From Dehalococcoidia bacterium (GTDB lineage Bacteria; Chloroflexota; Dehalococcoidia; Tepidiformales; Tepidiformaceae): a stretch of DNA of 37,458 bases. Made by a program: the position numbers and the translations under genes. Below, in pieces: positions 22,668 to 37,458 of the stretch. Within the stretch, counting starts at the first letter, position 1. Each line of letters begins with the position of its first letter. A model generated the notes under the pieces. That model did no database searches. It saw nothing but the letters and a program-made list of their open reading frames with translations, and was not told where the DNA came from. Location: the NCBI GenBank assembly GCA_022827945.1, contig JAJEIT010000073.1, positions 1 to 37,458 of the forward strand, in the 5' to 3' direction.

Positions 22668-23561
22668 ATGGCTGATTACCAGGACATCCTCACCGACAAG
22701 CGGGACCGCCACGCGATCATCACCCTCAACCGGCCGGAGAAGATGAACGCGTTGAGCCACAACCTTCGCGCCGAGGTGTTCGACGCGATGAAGCACTTCG
22801 AGCTCGACGAGAGCGTGAAGGTCATCATCCTGCGAGGCTCGGGCCGAGCCTTCAGCGCGGGGTACGACCTCTCGGGGACGCCGCCTGACGAGCACAGCTA
22901 CGTCGACACGCGCAGCGGGCTTCCGGGCGTCGGTCCGATCCATCCGGGCCAGGGCCAGTGGCCGCAGCACCTGCTGAGCGGCTACTGGCAAATCTGGGAC
23001 CTGACGAAGCCGGTCATCGCGCAGGTGCACGGCTACTGCCTCGCGGGCGGCACAGAGCTGGCGACGATGTGCGACCTGATGTTCATCGCCGAGGACGCGA
23101 TCATTGGGTACCCGCCGGTGCGGGCGATGACGAGCGTCGACATCATCTACCACCCCTGGCACATGCATCAGAAGAAAGCGCGCGAACTGCTCTACACGGG
23201 TGACAGCCTCACGGGGCTGGAGGCGGTGGAAGTGGGCTGGGCGAACCGGGCGATGCCGGTCGAAAATTTGTGCGAGGCCACGGAGGCGTTCGCCGAGCGC
23301 ATCGCCAACATCGACTCGCCGATGCTGCAGATGACGAAGCGCCAGGTGAACCGCGTGTACGAGATCATGGGGATTCGCACCTCGATGGCGGTGGGCGCCG
23401 ACATCCAGGCGCTCAGCTCCGTGCGACCCGAGGGCGGGGAGTTCGGCCGCATCTCGCGGGAGAAGGGCCTGAAGGCGGCCCTCGACTGGCGCGACGGCCC
23501 CTTCGAGGACTACGGGAAGGCGCCTCCGGGCACGGCTCGACCCAGCGCCGCGACCTGGTGA
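22668..23561 (+). CDS. Enoyl-CoA hydratase/isomerase (crotonase) family protein
   Basis: The 297-residue crotonase-fold protein has ITLNRPEKMNALS, the oxyanion-hole block GSGRAFSAGYDLS, and HGYCLAGGTELATMCD. The first catalytic glutamate of rat enoyl-CoA hydratase is kept (Glu130); the second is replaced by Pro150 (IGYPPVRAM), so the reaction may differ from simple hydration. An inserted segment (about 75-108, rich in Gly, Pro and His) is unusual. It is related to the gene at 8413-9303. The next gene is a thioesterase overlapping by 4 nt (GTGA), so the pair may act on one acyl-CoA intermediate. Confidence 0.92.
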   Translation: MADYQDILTDKRDRHAIITLNRPEKMNALSHNLRAEVFDAMKHFELDESVKVIILRGSGRAFSAGYDLSGTPPDEHSYVDTRSGLPGVGPIHPGQGQWPQHLLSGYWQIWDLTKPVIAQVHGYCLAGGTELATMCDLMFIAEDAIIGYPPVRAMTSVDIIYHPWHMHQKKARELLYTGDSLTGLEAVEVGWANRAMPVENLCEATEAFAERIANIDSPMLQMTKRQVNRVYEIMGIRTSMAVGADIQALSSVRPEGGEFGRISREKGLKAALDWRDGPFEDYGKAPPGTARPSAATW

Positions 23562-23986
23562 GCGACGCTCCCGGCGACGCGAACACCGAGACGTTCGCGC
23601 GGCACTTCGCCGAGCACCCGCTGCACCGGGCGCTGGGCGTGCGGCTGGAGGAGCGGCGCGAGGACTTCGCCCGCATCTCGATCGCGCCGAGCGCGGTCAC
23701 GCAGGGGGGCGTGGCGGGAGGGCTGCACGGCGGCATCCTCGCCGCGCTCGTCGACATCGTGATGCTGGCGGCGCTCTCGACGGTGCAGCGCCCGGGACAA
23801 GAGCCGGCGGGCACGGCCGACCTCAACATCACCTACCTGCGGCCAGCGCTCGGAGCGCGCATCTACGCCGAGGGGACGGTGGTGAAGCGGGGCCGGCAAC
23901 TGGCGATGATCGAAGTCAGCATTCTCGACGAACAGGAGCGGCTCTGCGCGAAGGGGCGGACGCTCTACGCCTTTCGCGGCGGTTAG
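23558..23986 (+). CDS. PaaI-type hotdog-fold acyl-CoA thioesterase
   Basis: The 142-residue protein has the hotdog core: VTQGGVAGGLHGGILAALVDIVMLAAL (the HGG and following Asp of the PaaI/4HBT family), TADLNITYLRPAL, and IYAEGTVVKRGRQLAMIEVSILDEQERLCAKGRTLYAF. Members hydrolyse acyl- or aryl-CoA thioesters in the cytoplasm. The start is GTG 23558, inferred from the 4-nt overlap with the preceding stop codon; there is no ATG between this point and the hotdog core. Coupling to a crotonase gene supports a role in acyl-CoA turnover. Confidence 0.9.
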   Translation: MSDAPGDANTETFARHFAEHPLHRALGVRLEERREDFARISIAPSAVTQGGVAGGLHGGILAALVDIVMLAALSTVQRPGQEPAGTADLNITYLRPALGARIYAEGTVVKRGRQLAMIEVSILDEQERLCAKGRTLYAFRGG

Positions 23987-24702
23987 CTTTCCTCGGCCTC
24001 CGCCTCCACCGCAGCGTCCAGGTCGAGGTCCGCGAAGACGGTACGGACGCGCTGGTACATACGGGTCGCGATACGCACGCCGAGAGCGATGTCCTCGGTG
24101 CCTTCGAGGCCGTTCTGGGCGACGGCGTGGACGATGCGGCCGGTGCGGAAGCAGACGACTGTCTCGACAAGGCGGCCGATCTCGGTCGTCGGCTGGCCGA
24201 CGATGAAGCCCTCGGCGCCATCCCCGATGTCGGCGACCCAGAAGTCGGTGTAGTCGGTGACGGTTCGCTCGTTGATCAGGCTGCCGCAGTAGAGGCTCAT
24301 CGAGTCCTCGGCGGACTCGACATCGGCGTAGAGCGTGGACTGGATGGTGATGAGCGCGGGGCCGCCAAGGTGGGTGAAGGGTTCATTCCAGGAGAACTCG
24401 CGCACCGCGCCGATAATGCGCCCGCGGGCCTCGAGCTGGTTCACCTTGCCCCGGAGGTTTTCGACGTCGAAGAGCTGCGCCCACTCCCCGTTGTCGAAGG
24501 TGTTGGTGTTGGCGTTCTCCATGGCGAGGGGCAGATCCTCGAGGTCCAGGAGCATGTCCTCGAGCGGATACTCGTCGTCGGGGAGGTCGGTGGCGAACTC
24601 CTCCTCGTCGCCGGCGCAGGCGGCGAGGAACACGAGGCCGAAGGCCGCGAGGAGGGGGAGAAGCGTCAGCCGGAGTGAGGCGCGTCGCACGTGGACGTTC
24701 AT
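23983..24702 (-). CDS. Hypothetical lipoprotein, 239 residues
   Basis: The N-terminus is a lipoprotein signal peptide: basic residues (HVRRASLRL), a hydrophobic stretch LLPLLAAFGLVFLAAC, and the lipobox LAAC with Cys29. The mature protein starts acidic (GDEEEFATDLPDDEYPLEDMLLDLEDLPLAM). It then contains an alpha/beta-like region with TLYADVESAEDSMSLYCG, FWVADIGDGAEGFIV and VETVVCFRTGRIVHAVAQNG. The last pattern resembles substrate-free extracellular domains that report exposure (PknH-like sensor fold), but I cannot assign it. There are two cysteines in the mature part. The ATG at 24702 is the only one preceding the signal peptide closely. Stops overlap with the thioesterase gene. Confidence 0.8.
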   Translation of the reverse strand: MNVHVRRASLRLTLLPLLAAFGLVFLAACAGDEEEFATDLPDDEYPLEDMLLDLEDLPLAMENANTNTFDNGEWAQLFDVENLRGKVNQLEARGRIIGAVREFSWNEPFTHLGGPALITIQSTLYADVESAEDSMSLYCGSLINERTVTDYTDFWVADIGDGAEGFIVGQPTTEIGRLVETVVCFRTGRIVHAVAQNGLEGTEDIALGVRIATRMYQRVRTVFADLDLDAAVEAEAEES

Positions 24703-24747
24703 CGTACCGGAGCGCGGGGGTGGCGGCTGCGGCGCGGGGAGGCCACG

Positions 24748-24957
24748 ATGGGGTCCGGTAATGGGGATGGCGCGTTGGCAGGATTCATAGCGGGGGCGCT
24801 GGTGCTGATCGCGGTGGGAATCGTGGTCGGGGCGGTGGTGTTCCGCTGGCGGCGGGCGATCGAGGCGCTGCGCGTGCTGCGCCGCATCGGGTGGGCCTAC
24901 GTGATCGCCATCGTCCTGCTGGCGATCATCTACATCATTCGGGATGGCGGTTTCTGA
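24748..24957 (+). CDS. Small membrane protein, 69 residues
   Basis: After a short Gly-rich start (MGSGNGDGALAG) there are two membrane helices: FIAGALVLIAVGIVVGAVVF and VIAIVLLAIIYII. A basic amphipathic loop (RWRRAIEALRVLRRIG) joins them. GGGGAGG precedes the ATG by 5 nt, which selects this start over an upstream in-frame ATG. It overlaps the following glycerate kinase start by 14 nt. I do not recognise a family. Confidence 0.7.
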   Translation: MGSGNGDGALAGFIAGALVLIAVGIVVGAVVFRWRRAIEALRVLRRIGWAYVIAIVLLAIIYIIRDGGF

Positions 24958-26065
24958 GGCCGTGCGCGTCCTCGTCGCGCCCCAGGAGTTCAAGGAGAGC
25001 CTGACCGCGGAGGAAGCGGCGGCCGCGATTGCCCGCGGCATCGCCGCCGCCCGGCCGGGCTGGACGGTCGAGGAGCTGCCGCTCTCGGATGGAGGTCCGG
25101 GGTTCCTGGCGGCGCTCGCGCGGGCGACGGGCGGGCGGGAGCGGAGCGTGGCGACGCACGACGCGCTCGGCCGCGCGCGGACGGCGCACGTGCTGGACAT
25201 CGCCGAAACGGGCACATGTGCGGTCGAGGCAGCGGTGGCGAACGGCCTCGCGCTGATCGAGCCGCAGGAGCGGGACGCGCTGCGGGCCAGCACGGAAGGC
25301 GTCGGGGAGCTGGTCGCGGCCGCGCTCGAAGGCGGGCCGAGGCGGGTCGTGGTGGGGGTGGGAGGCAGCGCGACGAGCGACGGGGGCTCGGGGATGGCGC
25401 GGGCGCTGGGGGCGCGCTTCCGCGACGGCGCCGGTCGTGACCTCGCGCCGGGGGCGGCCCCGCTCGCCGAGCTGGCGCGTATCGACTGGTCGCCGCCGGA
25501 ATCGCTTGCGGGGGTGGAGGTGCTGGTGGCCACGGACGTGACGAACCCCCTGGTGGGACCACAGGGAGCGGCGGCGGTGTTCGGACCGCAGAAAGGGGCG
25601 TCGCGAGACGACGTGGAGAGAATCGAGGCGGCGCTGCAGCGCTACGCAGCGGTCGTCGAGCGCTCGCTGGGGGTCGCGCTGACGGGGATGACGGGCGCGG
25701 GGGCAGCAGGAGGACTGGGAGGGGGGCTGGTCGCGTTCCTGGGAGGGCGCATCATGAGCGGGTTCGACGTGGTGGCGGAGGCGGTCGGGCTGGAGGAGCG
25801 GCTGCAGACGGCGGACATCGTCGTGACGGGGGAGGGGAGCTACGACGGACAATCGGAGCAGGGGAAGACGGTGGGGCGGCTGCGGCAGCTCGCGTTGGAG
25901 GCGGACACGCGCTGCGTCGTGCTGGCGGGGCGGGCGGCGGCGGGTGCGGACGGGGAGGTGCGAACGCTGGCCGAGATCGAGCCGGACGCGGAGGCGTCGA
26001 TGCGCAACGCAGCGGCGCTGGTGGAGGAACTGGCGGGGCGCTGGGCGCGCTCAGCCGCCGTCTGA
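24944..26065 (+). CDS. Glycerate kinase (GlxK/GarK family)
   Basis: Phosphorylates D-glycerate, usually to 2-phosphoglycerate in this family, feeding photorespiration-, serine- or glyoxylate-derived carbon into glycolysis. The 373-residue protein has the family N-terminus VLVAPQEFKESLTAEEAAAAIARG. ELPLSDGGPGF, GVGGSATSDGGSGMARALG and VTNPLVGPQGAAAVFGPQKGAS are diagnostic, as is GGGLVAFLGGRIMSGFDVV and the late DIVVTGEGSYDGQSEQGKTV. The start codon overlaps the preceding small membrane gene; a second in-frame start just downstream (GTG in EAVRVLV) is possible. The stop overlaps that of the converging CitE-like gene by 15 nt. Confidence 0.93.
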   Translation: MAVSEAVRVLVAPQEFKESLTAEEAAAAIARGIAAARPGWTVEELPLSDGGPGFLAALARATGGRERSVATHDALGRARTAHVLDIAETGTCAVEAAVANGLALIEPQERDALRASTEGVGELVAAALEGGPRRVVVGVGGSATSDGGSGMARALGARFRDGAGRDLAPGAAPLAELARIDWSPPESLAGVEVLVATDVTNPLVGPQGAAAVFGPQKGASRDDVERIEAALQRYAAVVERSLGVALTGMTGAGAAGGLGGGLVAFLGGRIMSGFDVVAEAVGLEERLQTADIVVTGEGSYDGQSEQGKTVGRLRQLALEADTRCVVLAGRAAAGADGEVRTLAEIEPDAEASMRNAAALVEELAGRWARSAAV

Positions 26066-26872
26066 AGCGCGGTCGAGGGTGCGCTTCGCCTGGCGCACGC
26101 GGGGGGCATCGACGACCATCCCGTCGCGACGCGCAACCCACGTGCCCTCGTTCCGGGATTCGTACGCCTCGATGTCGGCGCGGGCGCGCTTCAGGACCGT
26201 CTCAGTGGGGTTGAAGACATCGTTGGCGCCGGGCACGAGGCGGGCATCGTCGAGGACGGCGCCGGCGAAGCCGTAGTTGGCCATGTCGCGCAGTTCGAGG
26301 GGGCTGCCGTCGATAAGAGCGACCGTTTCGTGAGCGGCGGCGGCGGCGATTACGCTGCCGCGCGCGTAGGCGAGGCGAGGGCCGCTCTCTTCGAAGCGAG
26401 CGCCGACGTCGCGGGCATACGGCTCGGAGGCCAGCACGAGACCACCGGTGCGGGGAGCGGCGGCGAGGCTCTCGGCGGCGCGCAGCAGGCCGCGGGCGGT
26501 GTCGATGACGGGGAAGAGGGCTACCTGCCCCGGTTCGATGTCACGGGTGTGCTCGAACTCGCGCAGGAGGACCGCCGTGTCGCGGACGTCCTGGGGCTCG
26601 GTGCAGTGTGGCAACAGGACCGCCGCCAGCCTCGGGCCAGTGACGGCATCGAGGTCGCCACGCGTGAGCTGTGTGCGCGGGTGGTTCAGGGCAACGAGGG
26701 GGATCTTGCCCGCTTCCGCAACGCGCTCAACGGCTTCGGCAGCGGCGGCTCGCAACTCCTCCACCGGCTGCGTCTCATCGGTGAGGGAGAGCAGGATGGC
26801 GTCAGCGTCGGCCTCCAGGGCGACATCGAGGGAGTCGCCGGGACGGGCGCGAAGGATGCTGCGGAGCCGCAT
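26051..26872 (-). CDS. CitE/HpcH-HpaI aldolase-like protein with altered active site
   Basis: The 273-residue TIM-barrel-like protein aligns over its length with citrate lyase beta/malyl-CoA lyase-like proteins: DAILLSLTDE, FPVIDTARGLLRAAESLAA, LVLASEPYARDVG, NYGFAGAVLDDARLVPGANDVFNPT. Several active-site positions differ from the family. DLED is SLTD; the metal-binding Glu in P(L/I)ET is Asp124 (VIDTA); the second metal-binding Asp is Pro151; and the GF(x)GK lysine is Ala. C-C lyase activity is doubtful. The gene begins at an ATG directly adjoining the stop of the DinB-like gene, so they are coupled. The substrate is unknown. Confidence 0.75.
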   Translation of the reverse strand: MRLRSILRARPGDSLDVALEADADAILLSLTDETQPVEELRAAAAEAVERVAEAGKIPLVALNHPRTQLTRGDLDAVTGPRLAAVLLPHCTEPQDVRDTAVLLREFEHTRDIEPGQVALFPVIDTARGLLRAAESLAAAPRTGGLVLASEPYARDVGARFEESGPRLAYARGSVIAAAAAHETVALIDGSPLELRDMANYGFAGAVLDDARLVPGANDVFNPTETVLKRARADIEAYESRNEGTWVARRDGMVVDAPRVRQAKRTLDRASDGG

Positions 26873-27391
26873 CTAGACGCCGCCCGCCACGCTGCGGTCG
26901 AGGGCGGCGATGTGCAGGTCGCCACGCAACCCCATCACACCCTGGAGGTGGTCGAGGGCATGGCGATAGATGACCTCGGCGATCCACTGGCAGGTGACCG
27001 GCCCCCAGTGGCCGTCATCGCGCAGGCGCAGCCAGGAGGTGTCGTCCAGCTCGCGGAAGACGTCGAACTCCTCGTCGCGCACGCGGCCGAGCTGCTCCAT
27101 CAGGTCTCCGAGTGGAACGCTGGCTTCGTAGCGCTCGTCGCGCCAGGTGCGACGGCTGTAGTCGGCGGGTTCGAGCATGTCGGGGATGGCAGCCCAGCGG
27201 AGGAGCGGCAGGTAGACGTGCTCCTCCATGTCGATGAGGTGGGAAACCTGCTCGTGGATGGACCACTCGTCGGGGTCGGAAGTCCAGTGGTGCTGGTCAC
27301 CGGGGAGGTCGCGCACGGCCCAGGCAAGGTCGGCGGTGGTGGCGCGGAGCCGGGCTACCAGCTGGGTGCGGTATTCCGCAGTAAGGCTCAC
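26873..27391 (-). CDS. DinB-family four-helix metal-binding protein
   Basis: The 172-residue protein has the DinB/YfiT-like four-helix bundle. The metal-binding histidines are His51 (EQVSHLIDMEEHVY) and His144/His148 (YRHALDHLQG). WTSDPDEWSIHEQVSHL at the start of the second helix is typical. Members are often thiol-dependent transferases or detoxification proteins, but this one cannot be assigned. It starts with GTG at 27391; TATACT lies 8 nt upstream and there is no Shine-Dalgarno sequence. The CitE-like gene follows with no gap. Confidence 0.87.
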   Translation of the reverse strand: MSLTAEYRTQLVARLRATTADLAWAVRDLPGDQHHWTSDPDEWSIHEQVSHLIDMEEHVYLPLLRWAAIPDMLEPADYSRRTWRDERYEASVPLGDLMEQLGRVRDEEFDVFRELDDTSWLRLRDDGHWGPVTCQWIAEVIYRHALDHLQGVMGLRGDLHIAALDRSVAGGV

Positions 27392-27399
27392 GCCTGTCG

Positions 27400-27405
27400 A
27401 GTATA
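27400..27405 (-). promoter_or_regulatory. Candidate -10 element (TATACT) of the DinB-like gene, leaderless type
   Basis: TATACT matches the -10 consensus at five of six positions and is separated by 8 nt from GTG 27391. It is the strongest -10 in the leaderless group. The rest of the 71-bp gap (27392-27462) contains short direct repeats of TTGGC/TGGCT around 27423-27450. Confidence 0.5.
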
Positions 27406-27462
27406 GACGGTGATCGGGCTACTGGCTCTTGGCCGTTGGCTATTGGGGGACGGGGGAGTCGG

Positions 27463-29349
<1,887 letters not shown>

Positions 29350-29384
29350 CGTTCCTCATGCGGCGGGTGAGCCGCGCTACTCAC

Positions 29385-29390
29385 ATGGTA
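29385..29390 (-). promoter_or_regulatory. Candidate -10 element (TACCAT) of the TIGR03960-type gene
   Basis: TACCAT on the minus strand lies 35 nt before the ATG at 29349. The leader contains an AGGA ribosome-binding site, so this gene would have a normal leader in contrast to the divergent ispD. Confidence 0.3.
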
Positions 29391-29403
29391 GCGGGCGTCG
29401 GTG

Positions 29404-29409
29404 TAGTGT
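29404..29409 (+). promoter_or_regulatory. Candidate -10 element (TAGTGT) of ispD, leaderless type
   Basis: TAGTGT is followed by GCGGCC and then the ispD ATG, the same 6-nt spacing as at proB, mtaB and the gene at 22668. No Shine-Dalgarno sequence is present before ispD. Confidence 0.4.
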
Positions 29410-29415
29410 GCGGCC

Positions 29416-30087
29416 ATGCAGGTCGACGCCGTGGTGGTCGCAGCGGGGCGCTCGACGCGCTTCGGGGAGGGGGACAAGCTGCTGGCCGATCTGAACGGGC
29501 GGCCGGTGATCGCGTGGTCGCTGGGGGCGCTGGCGGCGGCGGAATCGATCGGCCAGGTCGCGATCGTGGGGCGGGACGACCTGCTGGGGGCGCTCGAGGC
29601 AATCGGGCGGGAGGTCCTGGGGGACGAGCTGGCGGCGGTGGTCGCCGGAGGCGCACGGCGGCGGGACAGCGTGGAGGCGGGGCTGCGGGCGGTCACGAGC
29701 GAGTACGTTGCGATCCACGACGGGGCGCGCCCGCTGGTGACGCCGGCGCTCATCGATGCGTGCGTGGCGGAGGCGGAGCGGGCGGCGGGGGCGATCCTGG
29801 TCGGACCGGTGGCGGACACGATCAAGGAGGTGGAGGGGGCGACCATCGTGGCGAGCCCCGACCGGGGGCGCCTGCGGGCGGCGCAGACGCCGCAGGTGGT
29901 CCGTCGCGAGGCGTGGCTGGAGGCAGCGACGCTCTCCGAGGGAGACGAGACGGACGACGCGGCCATGCTCGCGCGGGCGGGGTTGGAGGTGCGGGTGGTC
30001 GAGGGCGACCCCGCCAATCTGAAGGTGACGCGGCCGATCGACCTGACGCTGGCGCGGGCGCTGCTGGCGGAGCGGGGGGAAGGCTGA
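29416..30087 (+). CDS. ispD: 2-C-methyl-D-erythritol 4-phosphate cytidylyltransferase IspD
   Basis: IspD couples CTP to methylerythritol phosphate in the MEP pathway of isoprenoid synthesis. The 223-residue protein opens with VVVAAGRSTRFGEGDKLLADLNGRPVIAWSL, the CTP-binding loop with Lys21. AGGARRRDSVEAGL and YVAIHDGARPLVTPALID are family blocks, and AAQTPQVVRREAW with TDDAAMLARAGLEVRVVEGDPANLKVTRPIDL closes the enzyme. The stop overlaps the ispF start by one base (TGATG), so the two MEP enzymes are made together. No other MEP gene is present. Confidence 0.96.
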   Translation: MQVDAVVVAAGRSTRFGEGDKLLADLNGRPVIAWSLGALAAAESIGQVAIVGRDDLLGALEAIGREVLGDELAAVVAGGARRRDSVEAGLRAVTSEYVAIHDGARPLVTPALIDACVAEAERAAGAILVGPVADTIKEVEGATIVASPDRGRLRAAQTPQVVRREAWLEAATLSEGDETDDAAMLARAGLEVRVVEGDPANLKVTRPIDLTLARALLAERGEG

Positions 30088-30563
30088 TGCGCGTCGGGAT
30101 CGGGGAGGACCTGCACCGCGTGGAGGAAGGGGGTCCGCTCATGCTGGGTGGGGTGGCGATCGAGGGGACAGTGGGGCTGGCCGGCCACAGCGATGCGGAT
30201 GTGCTCCTGCATGCGATCACGGACGCGGTGCTGGGGGCGGCGGGGAAGGGCGACCTGGGCGCGCACTTCCCCAGCTCGGACGAGCGCTGGGCGGGGGCGG
30301 ACAGCAGGGTGTTCCTGACGGAGGCGCTGCGGATGGCGAGGGAGGACGGGTGGACGCTCGCGAACGTCGACGCGACGGTGCGGGCGGAGCGGCCGCGGCT
30401 GGCCGGTCACCTTGCAGCGATTCGCGAGAGCGTCGCGGGAATCGCCGGAGTGGACCTTTCGCAGGTGAACGTGAAGGCGAAGAGCGGGGAGGGGCTGGAC
30501 GCAGTGGGGCGCGGCGAGGCGATCGGGGCGACGGCGGTGGTGTTGCTGGAAGCGGCGCCGTAG
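30087..30563 (+). CDS. ispF: 2-C-methyl-D-erythritol 2,4-cyclodiphosphate synthase IspF
   Basis: IspF releases CMP to form the cyclic diphosphate, two steps after IspD. The 158-residue protein has the zinc ligands Asp8 and His10 (GIGEDLHR) and His42 (DADVLLHAITDAVLGAA), at the same numbers as in E. coli. LAGHSDADVLLHAITDA is the family signature. DLGAHFPSSDERWAGADS and NVDATVRAERPRLAGHL also fit, and NVKAKSGEGLDAVGRGEAIGATAVVLL is the usual C-terminus. It overlaps ispD by one base and is followed by a hairpin with a T-rich tail before the converging rpoC stop. Confidence 0.97.
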   Translation: MRVGIGEDLHRVEEGGPLMLGGVAIEGTVGLAGHSDADVLLHAITDAVLGAAGKGDLGAHFPSSDERWAGADSRVFLTEALRMAREDGWTLANVDATVRAERPRLAGHLAAIRESVAGIAGVDLSQVNVKAKSGEGLDAVGRGEAIGATAVVLLEAAP

Positions 30564-30593
30564 CTCGCGCTACGACGCCGCCCCAGGCGGTTT

Positions 30594-30595
<2 letters not shown>
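30559..30595. terminator. Terminator region between converging ispF and rpoC
   Basis: Two adjacent stem-loops fill the 30-bp gap. CGTAGC-TCGC-GCTACG (30559-30574) overlaps the ispF stop. CCGCC-CCA-GGCGG (30578-30590) is followed by TTTCT on the plus strand, an intrinsic-terminator form for ispF. Read from the other side the same hairpins could end rpoC, but without a U-tract. Confidence 0.6.

Positions 30596-37458
<6,863 letters not shown>

Overview
The window is a GC-rich, gene-dense piece of bacterial chromosome made mostly of housekeeping genes. It shows no IS element, phage, CRISPR, tRNA or rRNA. Both ends cut a core gene: groEL (C-terminal part) on the left and rpoB (N-terminal part missing) on the right. 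The mixture of acyl-CoA-type enzymes (CoA-transferase, enoyl-CoA hydratase-like proteins, FAH family, CitE-like), a beta-prime subunit with a large helical insertion, and dispersed housekeeping genes fits a high-GC Chloroflexota genome. That assignment is an inference; nothing here proves it.

Layout. (a) 1-2642: groEL tail, a small unknown gene, then moaA and a merR-type regulator on the minus strand. (b) 2866-4242: a divergent DnaA-like AAA+ protein, alone rather than next to dnaN. (c) 4239-9303: a tightly packed minus-strand operon of six genes. In order of transcription these are an enoyl-CoA hydratase-like protein, a four-repeat membrane protein, a small membrane protein, a degenerate SDR, a double CoA-transferase and a 109-residue protein. 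Several of its enzymes lack canonical catalytic residues. (d) 9416-10948: DEAD-box helicase. (e) 10962-13089: minus-strand proB, FAH-family hydrolase, [3Fe-4S] ferredoxin. (f) 13165-14781: murJ. (g) 14788-16929: minus-strand mtaB, scpB, DUF503. (h) 16993-18765: a degenerate Nudix-like protein and a CNNM/CBS membrane protein. (i) 18762-19568: PAP2/Aur1-like membrane phosphatase. (j) 19657-22619: leucyl aminopeptidase and two tandemly duplicated methyltransferases. (k) 22668-23986: enoyl-CoA hydratase-like protein and hotdog thioesterase. (l) 23983-26065: lipoprotein (minus), small membrane protein and glycerate kinase (plus). (m) 26051-27391: CitE-like and DinB proteins (minus). (n) 27463-29349: TIGR03960-type radical SAM protein. 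(o) 29416-30563: ispD-ispF of the MEP isoprenoid pathway. (p) 30594-37458: rpoB-rpoC on the minus strand.

Genes are packed with stop/start overlaps inside operons. Several first-in-operon genes (moaA, proB, mtaB, the hydratase at 22668, ispD, dinB, perhaps murJ) have a TAnnnT hexamer only 6-8 nt before the start codon. Most of these have no Shine-Dalgarno sequence, whereas many internal genes do. This suggests that leaderless transcription is common in this organism.

I see no clear new multi-gene defence or mobile system. The most unusual items are the operon in (c), the DnaA-like protein with a changed DNA-recognition helix, the Nudix-like protein without its catalytic box, the duplicated methyltransferases and the promoter pattern.
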